Counted from the stretch's first letter, positions 1-5,955 are shown. The stretch: 6,641 nt of DNA from an uncultured Verrucomicrobiota bacterium (GCA_946543025.1 CAMNLN010000201.1:1-6641); one strand, 5' to 3'. Translations and numbers: made by a program. The notes: a model not told the origin generated them from the sequence alone.

Positions 1-2
1 TA

Positions 3-1466
3 TTGCTTACGACGATGTTTTGCGCCGGCCTCGTGGCCGCCGTTGAAGCCGCGCCGACGGATGTGGTAACGCAGGCCGACCTGCAAGCACTCCGCGCGCT
101 GATCGAACAACAGAACGCCAAGATCGAGGCGCAGGCCAAGCGTATCGCCGAGCTGGAGGGGCGTCAGGCCGCCGCCAAGCCGGCCGCCGAGGCCGAGGCT
201 CCGAAGATTGCGCCGAGCGAGGACACGACGACCAACGAGACGGGCCGCATCTGGACGCTCGGAGACGGGTCGAAGTTCTATCTGGCCGACGCGACGGCCG
301 GCATCTTCCAGCCGCTGTCCGAGTCTGGCCTGCGCATCACGCCGTACGGCTATCTCACATTCGAGGCCGTGCACAACACGCACAAGACCGAGACCGACAT
401 CTACACCGATTGGGTGCTGCCGCGCCGTAACGGCCGGAAGAACGGTGACCACCAGACGGTGTTCAGCATGAACGACTCGATCATCGGATTCAACTTCGAT
501 ACGCCCGAGACGTATCAGGGCTGGAAGTTTAACGGCAAGTTCGAGTTCGACCTGGCTGGATCCCACGCCAACGATCCTGACTTCCACTTCCGTCACCTCT
601 ATTTCGCGATGGACAACGAGGAGAGCGGTTGGAACATCCTCTTCGGCCAGACCTGGCATCTTTGGAAGATGGTCACCCCGCAGGAGATCGACGGTGCCTG
701 GATGGAGAACACCGGCTATCCCTACCGTCGCAGTCCGCAGATTCGCGTGACAAAGCGTTTTGCCTGGGAGGACAGCTCGCTCGAGTTCCGCGCTGGTCTC
801 GTGAAGAACGGCAACGGCATGGGCGGCGACCGCGACGACGACTATAACCAGGACAACACCGCGTCCGCCTGGGGGCTCGTCGAGGGCGCGATCGTCTACG
901 ACCACAAGGCGTTCTGGGAAGACTCCGACCGCCGCTGGCTCGTCGGCCTCGGCGGCATGTACGGGCGCGACAAGAGCCACCGCTTCTGGTATGACGCGGA
1001 AGAAGACGAGTTCACGGGCTACGGCAAGTCCGACGAATACGACACGGATCTGATCATGGTGGCCGGCTCGCTGCCGCTCTTCGAGAAGTTCAAGATTACC
1101 GGCCAGCTCTTCGCGGGCGAAAATCTCGCTGGCATCCAGGCTGGCATCGGCCAGGGCATCGCCATGCCTGACCCGACGCGCAAGGGCCGCGAGGTCTCCA
1201 CGATCGGCGGCTTCGTCGATTTGCGCTACGACTGCACGGAGAAGTGGGCGTTTGCGATCGGCTACGGCTTTGACGACCCGACCGATTCCGAGGCGAAGGA
1301 CGCCGAGGACCGCGTCTTCAACGAGCGCGCGTACGCGGACATCTTCTACCAGTTCAACGACAACCTGCATTTCGGGCTGGAGTACGCGCACCTGAGGACG
1401 AAGTACTACTATCAGGGCGATGCGGACGACGACCGCATCCAGTTCACCGCGTTCTACGACTTCTAA
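3..1466 (+). CDS. Outer-membrane porin with N-terminal coiled coil, DcaP-like/phosphate-selective porin type (5' end cut off)
   Basis: Probable trimeric outer-membrane channel for small solutes. The visible frame opens with the end of a signal peptide: hydrophobic FCAGLVAAV, then a likely signal-peptidase site near AxAA-P at residues 14-18. No basic n-region is visible, so the true start probably lies before the window and the TTG at base 3 is only the first possible codon. Residues 23-53 form a heptad-like coiled coil (LQALRALIEQQNAKIEAQ), and an Ala/Pro/Glu linker runs to about residue 72. The rest alternates aromatic/polar beta strands with acidic loops (GDRDDDYNQD, EEDEFTGYG). The chain ends in ...FTAFYDF, the terminal aromatic typical of BAM-inserted barrels. 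Coiled coil plus barrel is the layout of DcaP- and OprP-type porins. Substrate is unknown. Family placement is from memory of motifs, so an unrelated beta-barrel porin remains possible. Confidence 0.75.
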   Translation: MLTTMFCAGLVAAVEAAPTDVVTQADLQALRALIEQQNAKIEAQAKRIAELEGRQAAAKPAAEAEAPKIAPSEDTTTNETGRIWTLGDGSKFYLADATAGIFQPLSESGLRITPYGYLTFEAVHNTHKTETDIYTDWVLPRRNGRKNGDHQTVFSMNDSIIGFNFDTPETYQGWKFNGKFEFDLAGSHANDPDFHFRHLYFAMDNEESGWNILFGQTWHLWKMVTPQEIDGAWMENTGYPYRRSPQIRVTKRFAWEDSSLEFRAGLVKNGNGMGGDRDDDYNQDNTASAWGLVEGAIVYDHKAFWEDSDRRWLVGLGGMYGRDKSHRFWYDAEEDEFTGYGKSDEYDTDLIMVAGSLPLFEKFKITGQLFAGENLAGIQAGIGQGIAMPDPTRKGREVSTIGGFVDLRYDCTEKWAFAIGYGFDDPTDSEAKDAEDRVFNERAYADIFYQFNDNLHFGLEYAHLRTKYYYQGDADDDRIQFTAFYDF

Positions 1467-1476
1467 TCGCACGACG

Positions 1477-2730
1477 ATGCGCTCCGGCATCCCGGAGATA
1501 CTGGCCCCCGCCGGCGACTTCGTCTGCCTTCAGGCAGCGATCGACGCGGGGGCCGATGCCGTCTATTTCGGCCTCGGCACGTTCAACATGCGCGCCCGTA
1601 GCGGCGTCAACTTCTCGGAATCGGACTTGCCGGAGGTCGCGCGCCGTTGCCGTGCGGCGGGCGTGAAGGCCTACCTCGCGCTCAACGCCATCATGTTTGA
1701 AGGCGAGGTCGCCGCGATCGAGCGGACGATCGTGGCGGCGAAGCCGTACGTGGATGCGTTCATCGTGTCGGACTGGGGCGTGATCGCGCTCTGCAGGAAG
1801 TACGGTGCGGCGTTTCACGTCTCGACGCAGATGTCCACCTCGAACTCGCTTGCGGTCTCGTTCCTCGCTGAACAAGGGGCCTCACGCGTGGTGCTGGCGC
1901 GCGAATGCACGTTGCGCGAGGTGGCGGACATCGTCGAGAAGTCGCCCATCGAGGTGGAATGCTTCGTCCATGGCGCGCAGTGCGTGGCGGAGTCCGGGCG
2001 CTGCTTCATGAGCCACGACGTCTTTGGCAAGAGCGCCTGCCGCGGCGAGTGCAACCAGCCCTGCCGCAGGCGCTTCCTCGTGAAGGCGGTTGACTTCTTC
2101 GAGGACGACGAGGGCAATCCGATCCACGAATCGGACACGGCGTTCGTCGTTGAGCCTCACACGGTGCTGTCGGCGAAGGACCTTTGTTCCCTCGGGTTTG
2201 TCGACCGGTTGATGGCCGCCGGGATCGCGAGCTTCAAGATCGAGGGCCGCGCCAGGAACGCGGACTACGTGAAGACGGTGACCGCGGCCTATCGCCGCGC
2301 TGTGGATGCGGTCCGCGCGGGGACGTATACGCCCGCGCTCGTGGCGGAGTTGACGCATGAGGTGAAGAAAGTGTTCCATCGCGAATTTGCGGCCGGACTC
2401 TACTTCGGGCGACCGGGCGCAGACCAGTTCACGGACACCGAGAATTCGCTTTCGACGACGATCAAGCGCCATGTCGGGATAGTCATAGACTATTTTCTCA
2501 AGGCCGGCATCGCGCAGGTAAAAGTGCAGGACCACGCGCTCGCAGTCGGCGATACGATCCAGATCCACGGGCCGACCACGGGCGTGCTCGACCTGACGGT
2601 GGGCGAGCTGCGGCGCGACGAAGAGGTGCTGCGGTCTGCCGAGCGCGGCACGTGGGCCACGCTCAAGGCGCCGCGCTGCCGCGTGGGCGACAAGGTGTTC
2701 TTCATCGAGAGGCGCGGCAACGAAATTTGA
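1477..2730 (+). CDS. Peptidase U32 family protein, probable Fe-S tRNA/rRNA hydroxylase (TrhP/RlhA/UbiU relatives)
   Basis: A 417-residue U32-family protein. Characterised relatives (TrhP, RlhA, UbiU/V) carry a [4Fe-4S] cluster and support prephenate-dependent RNA hydroxylation or O2-independent ubiquinone hydroxylation; protease activity is doubtful. Visible marks are the N-terminal PEILAPAGD and DAVYFGLGTFNMRA, STQMSTSN at 116-123, and the signature around HGAQCVAESGRC. Cys169, Cys176, Cys192 (RGEC) and Cys237 (SAKDLC) match the four-cysteine cluster pattern. FKIEGRARNADYV (253-265) follows, then a small beta-barrel U32 C-terminal domain from about residue 332. Length fits TrhP-type proteins better than the longer RlhA. 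An ATG at 1420 would add 19 low-complexity residues read out of frame from the porin tail, so ATG 1477 is preferred. It lies 10 bp after the porin stop with no clear Shine-Dalgarno. The exact substrate is not decidable here. Confidence 0.88.
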   Translation: MRSGIPEILAPAGDFVCLQAAIDAGADAVYFGLGTFNMRARSGVNFSESDLPEVARRCRAAGVKAYLALNAIMFEGEVAAIERTIVAAKPYVDAFIVSDWGVIALCRKYGAAFHVSTQMSTSNSLAVSFLAEQGASRVVLARECTLREVADIVEKSPIEVECFVHGAQCVAESGRCFMSHDVFGKSACRGECNQPCRRRFLVKAVDFFEDDEGNPIHESDTAFVVEPHTVLSAKDLCSLGFVDRLMAAGIASFKIEGRARNADYVKTVTAAYRRAVDAVRAGTYTPALVAELTHEVKKVFHREFAAGLYFGRPGADQFTDTENSLSTTIKRHVGIVIDYFLKAGIAQVKVQDHALAVGDTIQIHGPTTGVLDLTVGELRRDEEVLRSAERGTWATLKAPRCRVGDKVFFIERRGNEI

Positions 2731-2770
2731 GGCGAGGACGGATTGTTATGCCGGCGGTCGAATTTTTCGC

Positions 2771-2776
2771 TATAAT
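2771..2776 (+). promoter_or_regulatory. -10 box of a sigma-70-type promoter for the metallophosphoesterase gene
   Basis: A perfect TATAAT lies in the 85-bp gap after the U32 gene, embedded in an AT-rich patch (2761-2783) that stands out from the GC-rich surroundings. A convincing -35 at 16-18 bp is missing; TTGTTA at 2743-2748 matches 4 of 6 positions but is 22 bp away. Transcription would start near 2783, giving a leader of about 33 nt. The sequence GCTATAATA is shared with the purC promoter. Confidence 0.6.
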
Positions 2777-2781
2777 ATATT

Positions 2782-2796
2782 TTCCCCATAAGGGAA
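2782..2796 (+). other. Short dyad TTCCC-N5-GGGAA at the predicted transcription start
   Basis: TTCCC (2782-2786) and GGGAA (2792-2796) are perfect inverted repeats around CATAA. The dyad begins about where transcription should start from the TATAAT at 2771, so it could be an operator or a 5'-end hairpin. CAGG follows directly. A similar dyad occupies the same place at the purC promoter (3624-3637). A 5-bp stem can arise by chance; the matching position gives it some weight. Confidence 0.4.
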
Positions 2797-2804
2797 CAGG
2801 TTTT

Positions 2805-2808
2805 GGAG
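2805..2808 (+). promoter_or_regulatory. Shine-Dalgarno site fixing the GTG start at 2816
   Basis: GGAG lies 7 nt upstream of GTG 2816. The ATG at 2823 is in another frame and cannot start this protein. The family's first beta strand and DxH motif begin within ten codons of the GTG, so no longer N-terminus is needed. Confidence 0.65.
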
Positions 2809-2815
2809 CAAACGA

Positions 2816-3571
2816 GTGCGATATGCGATTTTTTCAGACGTGCACGCCTATCCGCCAGCGCTTGAGAAGGTGCTCGCGGACGCGGACGGGCAACGGGCGG
2901 ACGTGAAGATATGCCTTGGCGACGTGGTGGGGTATGGCCCCGACCCCGCCGGTGCCATCGCCCTGTGCAGGAACGTATGCGACGTGGTCGTGGCCGGCAA
3001 CCATGATGCGGCCGTTGCCCGGCGTATCGACTCCAGCACTTTCATCCCTCGCGCGCAGGAGGCTGTCAACTGGCACCGCAGCAAGCTCTCGGATGCTGAC
3101 CTCGACTGGCTTGCGGGGCTCCCGATGAGCGAGTTCCGGGAAGATTTCGTTGCCGTTCACGGCGAGCTTCATTCGCGGAGCGGGCGCCTTGCCGCAGGTT
3201 TCGGCTACGTGCTCGACGTGTTTGGCGCCGATGCCGTCTTCGCGGCGCTGCCGCCGGAAATAGAACTCATCTTCATCGGCCATACGCATGTTGCGGACGT
3301 CTGGACGCAGCGAGGCCAGGGGACGTCCCTTCAGCTGCTGCCTGACAATTTTGTCCGTACGCCTGGCGCCCGCTACATCGTGAACGTCGGGGCCGTGGGA
3401 TATCCCCGTTTCGAGCGCGAGACGACCTATGTCATCTACGATTCGGAAAAGAGGAGCGTCGCGTTCCGCCACATTCCGTTCGATTTCGAGGACTACGCGC
3501 GGACGATGGCCGCACAGGGCGTCGAACCGCCGGTGTGGGTGGCCGACCAGCTTCGCAGGAAAGGACGCTAG
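2816..3571 (+). CDS. Calcineurin-like metallophosphoesterase (Metallophos_2/YfcE-like)
   Basis: A 251-residue cytoplasmic metal-dependent phosphoesterase with no signal peptide or membrane segment. All metal-binding motifs are present in order: SDVH (D8, H10), LGDVVGYGPDP (D36), AGNHD (N62, H63, D64), AVHGELH (H115) and IGHTH (155-158). They define a dinuclear-metal site, so the enzyme should be active. The GDVVGYGPDP form is common in uncharacterised bacterial phosphodiesterases/phosphatases often labelled after diadenosine tetraphosphatase or YfcE, but the motifs do not set the substrate. The gene starts at GTG with a good GGAG site, has its own TATAAT promoter, and is followed by the separate purC promoter, so it is probably transcribed alone. 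Fold and catalytic class are secure; the physiological role is not known. Confidence 0.9.
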   Translation: MRYAIFSDVHAYPPALEKVLADADGQRADVKICLGDVVGYGPDPAGAIALCRNVCDVVVAGNHDAAVARRIDSSTFIPRAQEAVNWHRSKLSDADLDWLAGLPMSEFREDFVAVHGELHSRSGRLAAGFGYVLDVFGADAVFAALPPEIELIFIGHTHVADVWTQRGQGTSLQLLPDNFVRTPGARYIVNVGAVGYPRFERETTYVIYDSEKRSVAFRHIPFDFEDYARTMAAQGVEPPVWVADQLRRKGR

Positions 3572-3596
3572 CTGCCGGGAGAGACGTTTCCGGTGG
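3572..3596 (+). terminator. Possible weak stem-loop after the metallophosphoesterase
   Basis: Directly after the TAG stop, CTGCCGGGA (3572-3580) can pair with TTCCGGTGG (3588-3596) around a 7-nt loop, giving nine pairs of which three are G-U. No U-run follows, so as an intrinsic terminator it is weak. It lies just before the purC promoter, where some termination would be expected. Confidence 0.25.
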
Positions 3597-3609
3597 AGAC
3601 GATCGGATA

Positions 3610-3618
3610 TGCTATAAT
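3610..3618 (+). promoter_or_regulatory. Extended -10 promoter of the purC operon
   Basis: TGCTATAAT is a full extended -10 element (TGn plus consensus TATAAT at 3613-3618) in the 76-bp gap before purC. No recognisable -35 is seen at 16-18 bp, which fits extended -10 promoters. Transcription should start near 3625, leaving a leader of about 23 nt. This is probably the promoter for purC, the Fis-type gene, ybaB and recR. Confidence 0.65.
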
Positions 3619-3623
3619 ACTTA

Positions 3624-3637
3624 TTCCCTGAAAGGAA
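3624..3637 (+). other. Short dyad TTCC-N6-GGAA at the predicted purC transcription start
   Basis: TTCC (3624-3627) and GGAA (3634-3637) flank CTGAAA. Position relative to TATAAT and the trailing ACAG parallel the dyad upstream of the metallophosphoesterase. The right arm overlaps the AAAGGA (3631-3636) that probably serves as the purC ribosome site, 11 nt from ATG 3648, so folding or protein binding here could affect both transcription and translation. It does not resemble the E. coli PurR box. Confidence 0.35.
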
Positions 3638-3647
3638 CAGACTGCAC

Positions 3648-4550
3648 ATGAAATACGACAAGAACCATGCCCTGCTCGAAACGCGGATACCGGGTCTGCC
3701 GAATCCGTCGAGCGGAAAAGTGCGCGACGTGTTCGACCTTGGAGACAAACTGCTGATGGTCGTCACCGACCGTATCAGCGCCTACGACGTCATCCTCCCC
3801 GGCGGCATACCGGACAAGGGCAAGGTGCTCAACCAACTCTCCCTTTTCTGGATGGACTTCCTCGGTGTGCCGAACCATCTCGTGACGGCGGACGTGGCCG
3901 AGTACCCCGATTTCCTCAAGCCCGTGGCGGACGACCTGCGCGGGAGGTCGATGCTTGTGAAGAAGGTGGACATGGTGCCGTTCGAGTGCATCGTTCGCGG
4001 CTACCTCACCGGTTCCGGCTGGAAGGAGTACCAGCGCTCGCAGACCGTCAACGGCCAGCCTTTGCGCATGGGCTACCAGAACGCCTCCAAGCTCGACGAA
4101 GTTCTTTTCACGCCTACCACCAAGGCTGCGCTCGGCGAACATGACGAGGCGATCTCGGTGGGCGAGATGGCGAAGCAGGTTGGGACGGAGCTGGCGAACG
4201 CGCTGAAGGACGCGTCGATTTCCTGCTACACGAAGGCGGCCGACTATGCGGCGAAGCACGGCATCATCATCGCCGACACGAAGTTCGAGTTCGGCCGCGC
4301 GGCGGACGGATCGCTTATCCTCGCGGACGAGGTACTGACGCCCGACTCCTCGCGCTTCTGGCCGCAGGCATCCTACGCGGTCGGCAAGAACCCGCCGTCG
4401 CTCGACAAGCAGTTCGTGCGCGACTGGCTGGACGAGATCGGCTTCAACCGTCGTCCGCCGGCGCCGGAGCTTCCGGACGAGGTCGTCAGGAAAACGCACG
4501 AAATCTACGTCAAGGCATACGAGGAGCTGAGTGGGAAGAAGCTGGTCTAG
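3648..4550 (+). CDS. purC: Phosphoribosylaminoimidazole-succinocarboxamide synthase (SAICAR synthetase)
   Basis: Joins aspartate to CAIR using ATP to make SAICAR in de novo purine synthesis; a soluble cytoplasmic enzyme. At 300 residues it is the longer form, near the yeast Ade1 length and above the roughly 237 residues of E. coli PurC. Motifs are complete: SGKVRD (22-27), which contributes to the ATP pocket; TDRISAYD (40-47); the KKVDMVPFECIVRGYLTGSGW stretch near 105-125; KFEFG (212-216); and ADEVLTPDSSRFW (226-238), a PurC signature. The ATG at 3648 gives the expected N-terminus, with AAAGGA upstream. Its 3' end overlaps the next gene by 20 bp, so it probably leads an operon with the Fis-type gene, ybaB and recR. 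No other purine gene is adjacent, so the purine pathway is dispersed at this locus. Confidence 0.97.
   Translation: MKYDKNHALLETRIPGLPNPSSGKVRDVFDLGDKLLMVVTDRISAYDVILPGGIPDKGKVLNQLSLFWMDFLGVPNHLVTADVAEYPDFLKPVADDLRGRSMLVKKVDMVPFECIVRGYLTGSGWKEYQRSQTVNGQPLRMGYQNASKLDEVLFTPTTKAALGEHDEAISVGEMAKQVGTELANALKDASISCYTKAADYAAKHGIIIADTKFEFGRAADGSLILADEVLTPDSSRFWPQASYAVGKNPPSLDKQFVRDWLDEIGFNRRPPAPELPDEVVRKTHEIYVKAYEELSGKKLV
4521..4526 (+). promoter_or_regulatory. Shine-Dalgarno inside purC supporting the GTG start at 4531
   Basis: GAGGAG in the last codons of purC lies 4 nt before GTG 4531, which overlaps purC by 20 bp. The in-frame alternative GTG at 4552, two bases after the purC stop, has only GGGAAG about 13 nt away. 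The first choice is better, but the two proteins differ by just seven residues. Confidence 0.5.
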
Positions 4551-4896
4551 CGTGGCCCAGGCGGCCTTGGACGCCTATCCGTGGGCGTCGCCCGCCGAAA
4601 AGGCCAAGGCGCGCGCGGAGGCTGAGCTCGTCGCGTTCGGGAAAGACGTGGAATGCGACGATCTGCCTCTCGCCGTGCGCCGCTGGCTGAAGCGGCAGGC
4701 GCGTCCGCGTTACGTGTGGCGCGGCGAGGCTCTGAAGGCGGCGACGGCGGCGTTCGAGGCGGACATCATTTCGCAGGCGCTCGCGGCGCACGGCGGCAAC
4801 GTGGCGGCGGCGGCGCGGGCGCTCGGATCGACGCCGCGCATCGTCGCCTACAAGGCCCGGAAATACAATCTCAAGCAAGCAACAGGAAAACGTTAA
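4531..4896 (+). CDS. Small Fis-type helix-turn-helix protein resembling the C-terminal tail of a sigma-54 activator
   Basis: A 121-residue probable DNA-binding protein. Residues 75-115 match the Fis-type HTH (HTH_8): FEADIISQALAAHGGN, then AAARALG, then a recognition helix TPRIVAYKARKY, close to the TPRQVAYRI form known in NifA. The upstream part also reads like such an activator: AYPWASPAEKAKARAEAEL sits where they have YPWPGNVREL plus helix, and GKDVECDDLP (37-46) matches the usual eDLP linker. A basic stretch (50-64) joins the two. No Walker A, Walker B or GAFTGA segment is present, so it cannot remodel sigma-54 holoenzyme alone. It starts at GTG inside purC and ends 17 bp before ybaB, implying co-transcription. 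It may be a stand-alone nucleoid or regulatory protein, or a degraded activator. The HTH is well supported; the role is unknown. Confidence 0.8.
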   Translation: MGRSWSSVAQAALDAYPWASPAEKAKARAEAELVAFGKDVECDDLPLAVRRWLKRQARPRYVWRGEALKAATAAFEADIISQALAAHGGNVAAAARALGSTPRIVAYKARKYNLKQATGKR

Positions 4897-4913
4897 AACA
4901 AAGGAACAGGACA

Positions 4914-5231
4914 ATGGGAATCTTTGACCAGATGAAGCAGGCGATGCAGATGCGCAGCGAGGCGAAGCGCATTCAGGCCGAGATCGAGAAGATTCAGGTG
5001 GAATACGCCAACGGCGGCATCACCGTGACGGCGCGGGGCGATTCGACGATCTCGTCGATCAAGATCGCGCCCGACACGTGGAAGGAAGTCGCGTCCGGCA
5101 AGACGGAGCGTTTCGAGACCATGCTGTTCAACGTCGTCAACGGCGCGCTGAAGAACGTCAAGAAGGCCACGCAGGAGCACATGGCCAAGATGATGCAGGC
5201 AGGCGGCATGGGCGGCCTGTTCGGCAAGTAA
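4914..5231 (+). CDS. ybaB: YbaB/EbfC family nucleoid-associated protein
   Basis: A 105-residue DNA-binding protein of the YbaB/EbfC family. These are small dimeric proteins that coat or bridge DNA and are usually encoded beside recR. The layout is typical: an N-terminal amphipathic helix (MGIFDQMKQAMQMRSEAKR, then QAEIEKIQVE), a central beta sheet (GGITVTARGDSTISSIKIAP), a C-terminal helix (FETMLFNVVNGALKNVKKA) and a Met/Gly-rich tail ending in GGMGGLFGK. Length agrees with the usual 100-110. ATG 4914 is chosen because AAGGA (4901-4905) lies 8 nt upstream and the family motif begins at once; the same frame is open further upstream but encodes only out-of-phase Fis-gene sequence. recR follows after 11 bp. 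The usual dnaX partner is absent and a Fis-type gene stands in its place. Confidence 0.94.
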   Translation: MGIFDQMKQAMQMRSEAKRIQAEIEKIQVEYANGGITVTARGDSTISSIKIAPDTWKEVASGKTERFETMLFNVVNGALKNVKKATQEHMAKMMQAGGMGGLFGK

Positions 5232-5242
5232 TGGCGTAAGCC

Positions 5243-5857
5243 GTGCTGGCACCTCTCGAAACGCTCGTTCGCTCGCTCGCGCACCTGCCCGGCCTCGGCC
5301 GCCGCAGCGCGGGGCGGGCGGCGCTCGCGCTCGTGCGCGAGCCGGAGCGATTGCTCGATCCGCTTGTCCTCGCGCTTCGCGAGGCGCGTGCGGAAATCGT
5401 TTGCTGTTCATGCTGCGGCGCGTTTACCGTCCGCAGCGAGAACCCGTGCACGTTCTGCACGGACGCGACGCGCGACGGCGCGTCCGTCTGCGTGGTCGAG
5501 GAGCCGGCGGACATCCAGACGATCGAGTCGTCCGGCGCGTTTCGCGGCCGCTACCACGTGCTGGGCGGGAAACTTTCGCCCGTGCGGCGTCTCGGCCCGG
5601 AGAAGCTGCGCATCGCGGAACTCAAGGACCGCATCGCGCGCGAGGGATTCACGGAAATCCTGCTGGCGCTCTCCACGGACATGGAAGGGGACGCCACGGC
5701 GGGCTACCTGGCGGAATGCCTGCGCGCATGGCCGTCGGCGGAGGCGCCCGCGCGCGTGACGCGTCTCGCATTCGGCCTTCCCGCCGATTCGGGCGTGGCC
5801 TACTCGGATCCGCTTACGCTCCGGCGCGCGATCGTCCATCGCTGCGTCGTTTCGTAG
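5243..5857 (+). CDS. recR: Recombination mediator protein RecR
   Basis: RecR acts with RecO (and RecF) to load RecA on SSB-coated gaps. At 204 residues it matches the family length. Domains in order: helix-hairpin-helix LPGLGRRSAGRAA (15-27; most relatives have P-K where this has R-R); a zinc finger C55-x2-C58-x10-C69-x2-C72; a Toprim domain starting VCVVEEPADI with E86 and D90; GRYHVLGGKLSP (102-113); and STDMEGDATAGYLAE, equivalent to the usual NPTVEGEATA. Near the C-terminus, GLPADSGVAYSD replaces the commoner GLPvGGdLEYaD, a modest departure. The start is GTG 5243, 11 bp after ybaB, with no obvious Shine-Dalgarno; an in-frame ATG at 5231 is blocked by TAA at 5237. Translation probably depends on coupling to ybaB. 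Confidence 0.95.
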   Translation: MLAPLETLVRSLAHLPGLGRRSAGRAALALVREPERLLDPLVLALREARAEIVCCSCCGAFTVRSENPCTFCTDATRDGASVCVVEEPADIQTIESSGAFRGRYHVLGGKLSPVRRLGPEKLRIAELKDRIAREGFTEILLALSTDMEGDATAGYLAECLRAWPSAEAPARVTRLAFGLPADSGVAYSDPLTLRRAIVHRCVVS

Positions 5858-5869
5858 GCAAAAGGGAAC

Positions 5870-5891
5870 TTCCGCGCGAACTGTCGCGGAA
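5870..5891 (+). terminator. Hairpin after recR, possible operon terminator
   Basis: TTCCGCG (5870-5876) and CGCGGAA (5885-5891) form a perfect 7-bp GC-rich stem with an 8-nt loop, 12 bp after the recR stop. No U-run follows (ATGAACAGG), so termination would be factor-assisted or weak, or the stem may only protect the 3' end. The 150-bp gap 5858-6007 otherwise holds the carB promoter and leader. Confidence 0.4.
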
Positions 5892-5926
5892 ATGAACAGG
5901 TGGCGGCTCGGGATCGCATTTGCGTC

Positions 5927-5955
5927 TTGCGGGAGGGGACGGGTTTTTGTATACT
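5927..5955 (+). promoter_or_regulatory. Sigma-70-type promoter for carB
   Basis: TTGCGG (5927-5932; 4 of 6 to TTGACA) is separated by exactly 17 bp from TATACT (5950-5955; 5 of 6 to TATAAT), with a T-run just before the -10. Transcription would start near 5962 and give a leader of about 46 nt. CCCG-GTTG-CGGG (5961-5972) at the start of that leader can fold into a small hairpin, and GTTC-CA-GAAC (5972-5981) is a second tiny dyad. No pyrimidine attenuator or riboswitch fold was recognised. Confidence 0.65.

Noticed and set aside
1420..1476. Upstream ATG start for the U32 gene.
   Set aside because: It would add 19 Thr/Ser/Arg-rich residues read out of frame from the porin tail, while the family N-terminus fits ATG 1477.
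1882..2568. A 228-codon antisense ORF inside the U32 gene.
   Set aside because: Low-complexity Arg/Leu/Ala composition typical of shadow frames; the + strand frame has all U32 signatures.
2731..2770. An intrinsic terminator after the U32 gene ending in the T-run at 2763-2767.
   Set aside because: No stable stem could be paired directly before the T-run.
2743..2776. TTGTTA as the -35 partner of TATAAT 2771.
   Set aside because: The spacer is 22 bp, too long for a normal sigma-70 promoter.
2834..3766. A 310-codon antisense ORF across the metallophosphoesterase and purC start.
   Set aside because: It is the reverse-strand shadow of real genes in GC-rich DNA, Arg/His/Val-rich with no motif, and would span two promoters.
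3621..4499. A 292-codon antisense ORF across purC.
   Set aside because: It mirrors the purC codon pattern, has no family motif, and purC is certain on the + strand.
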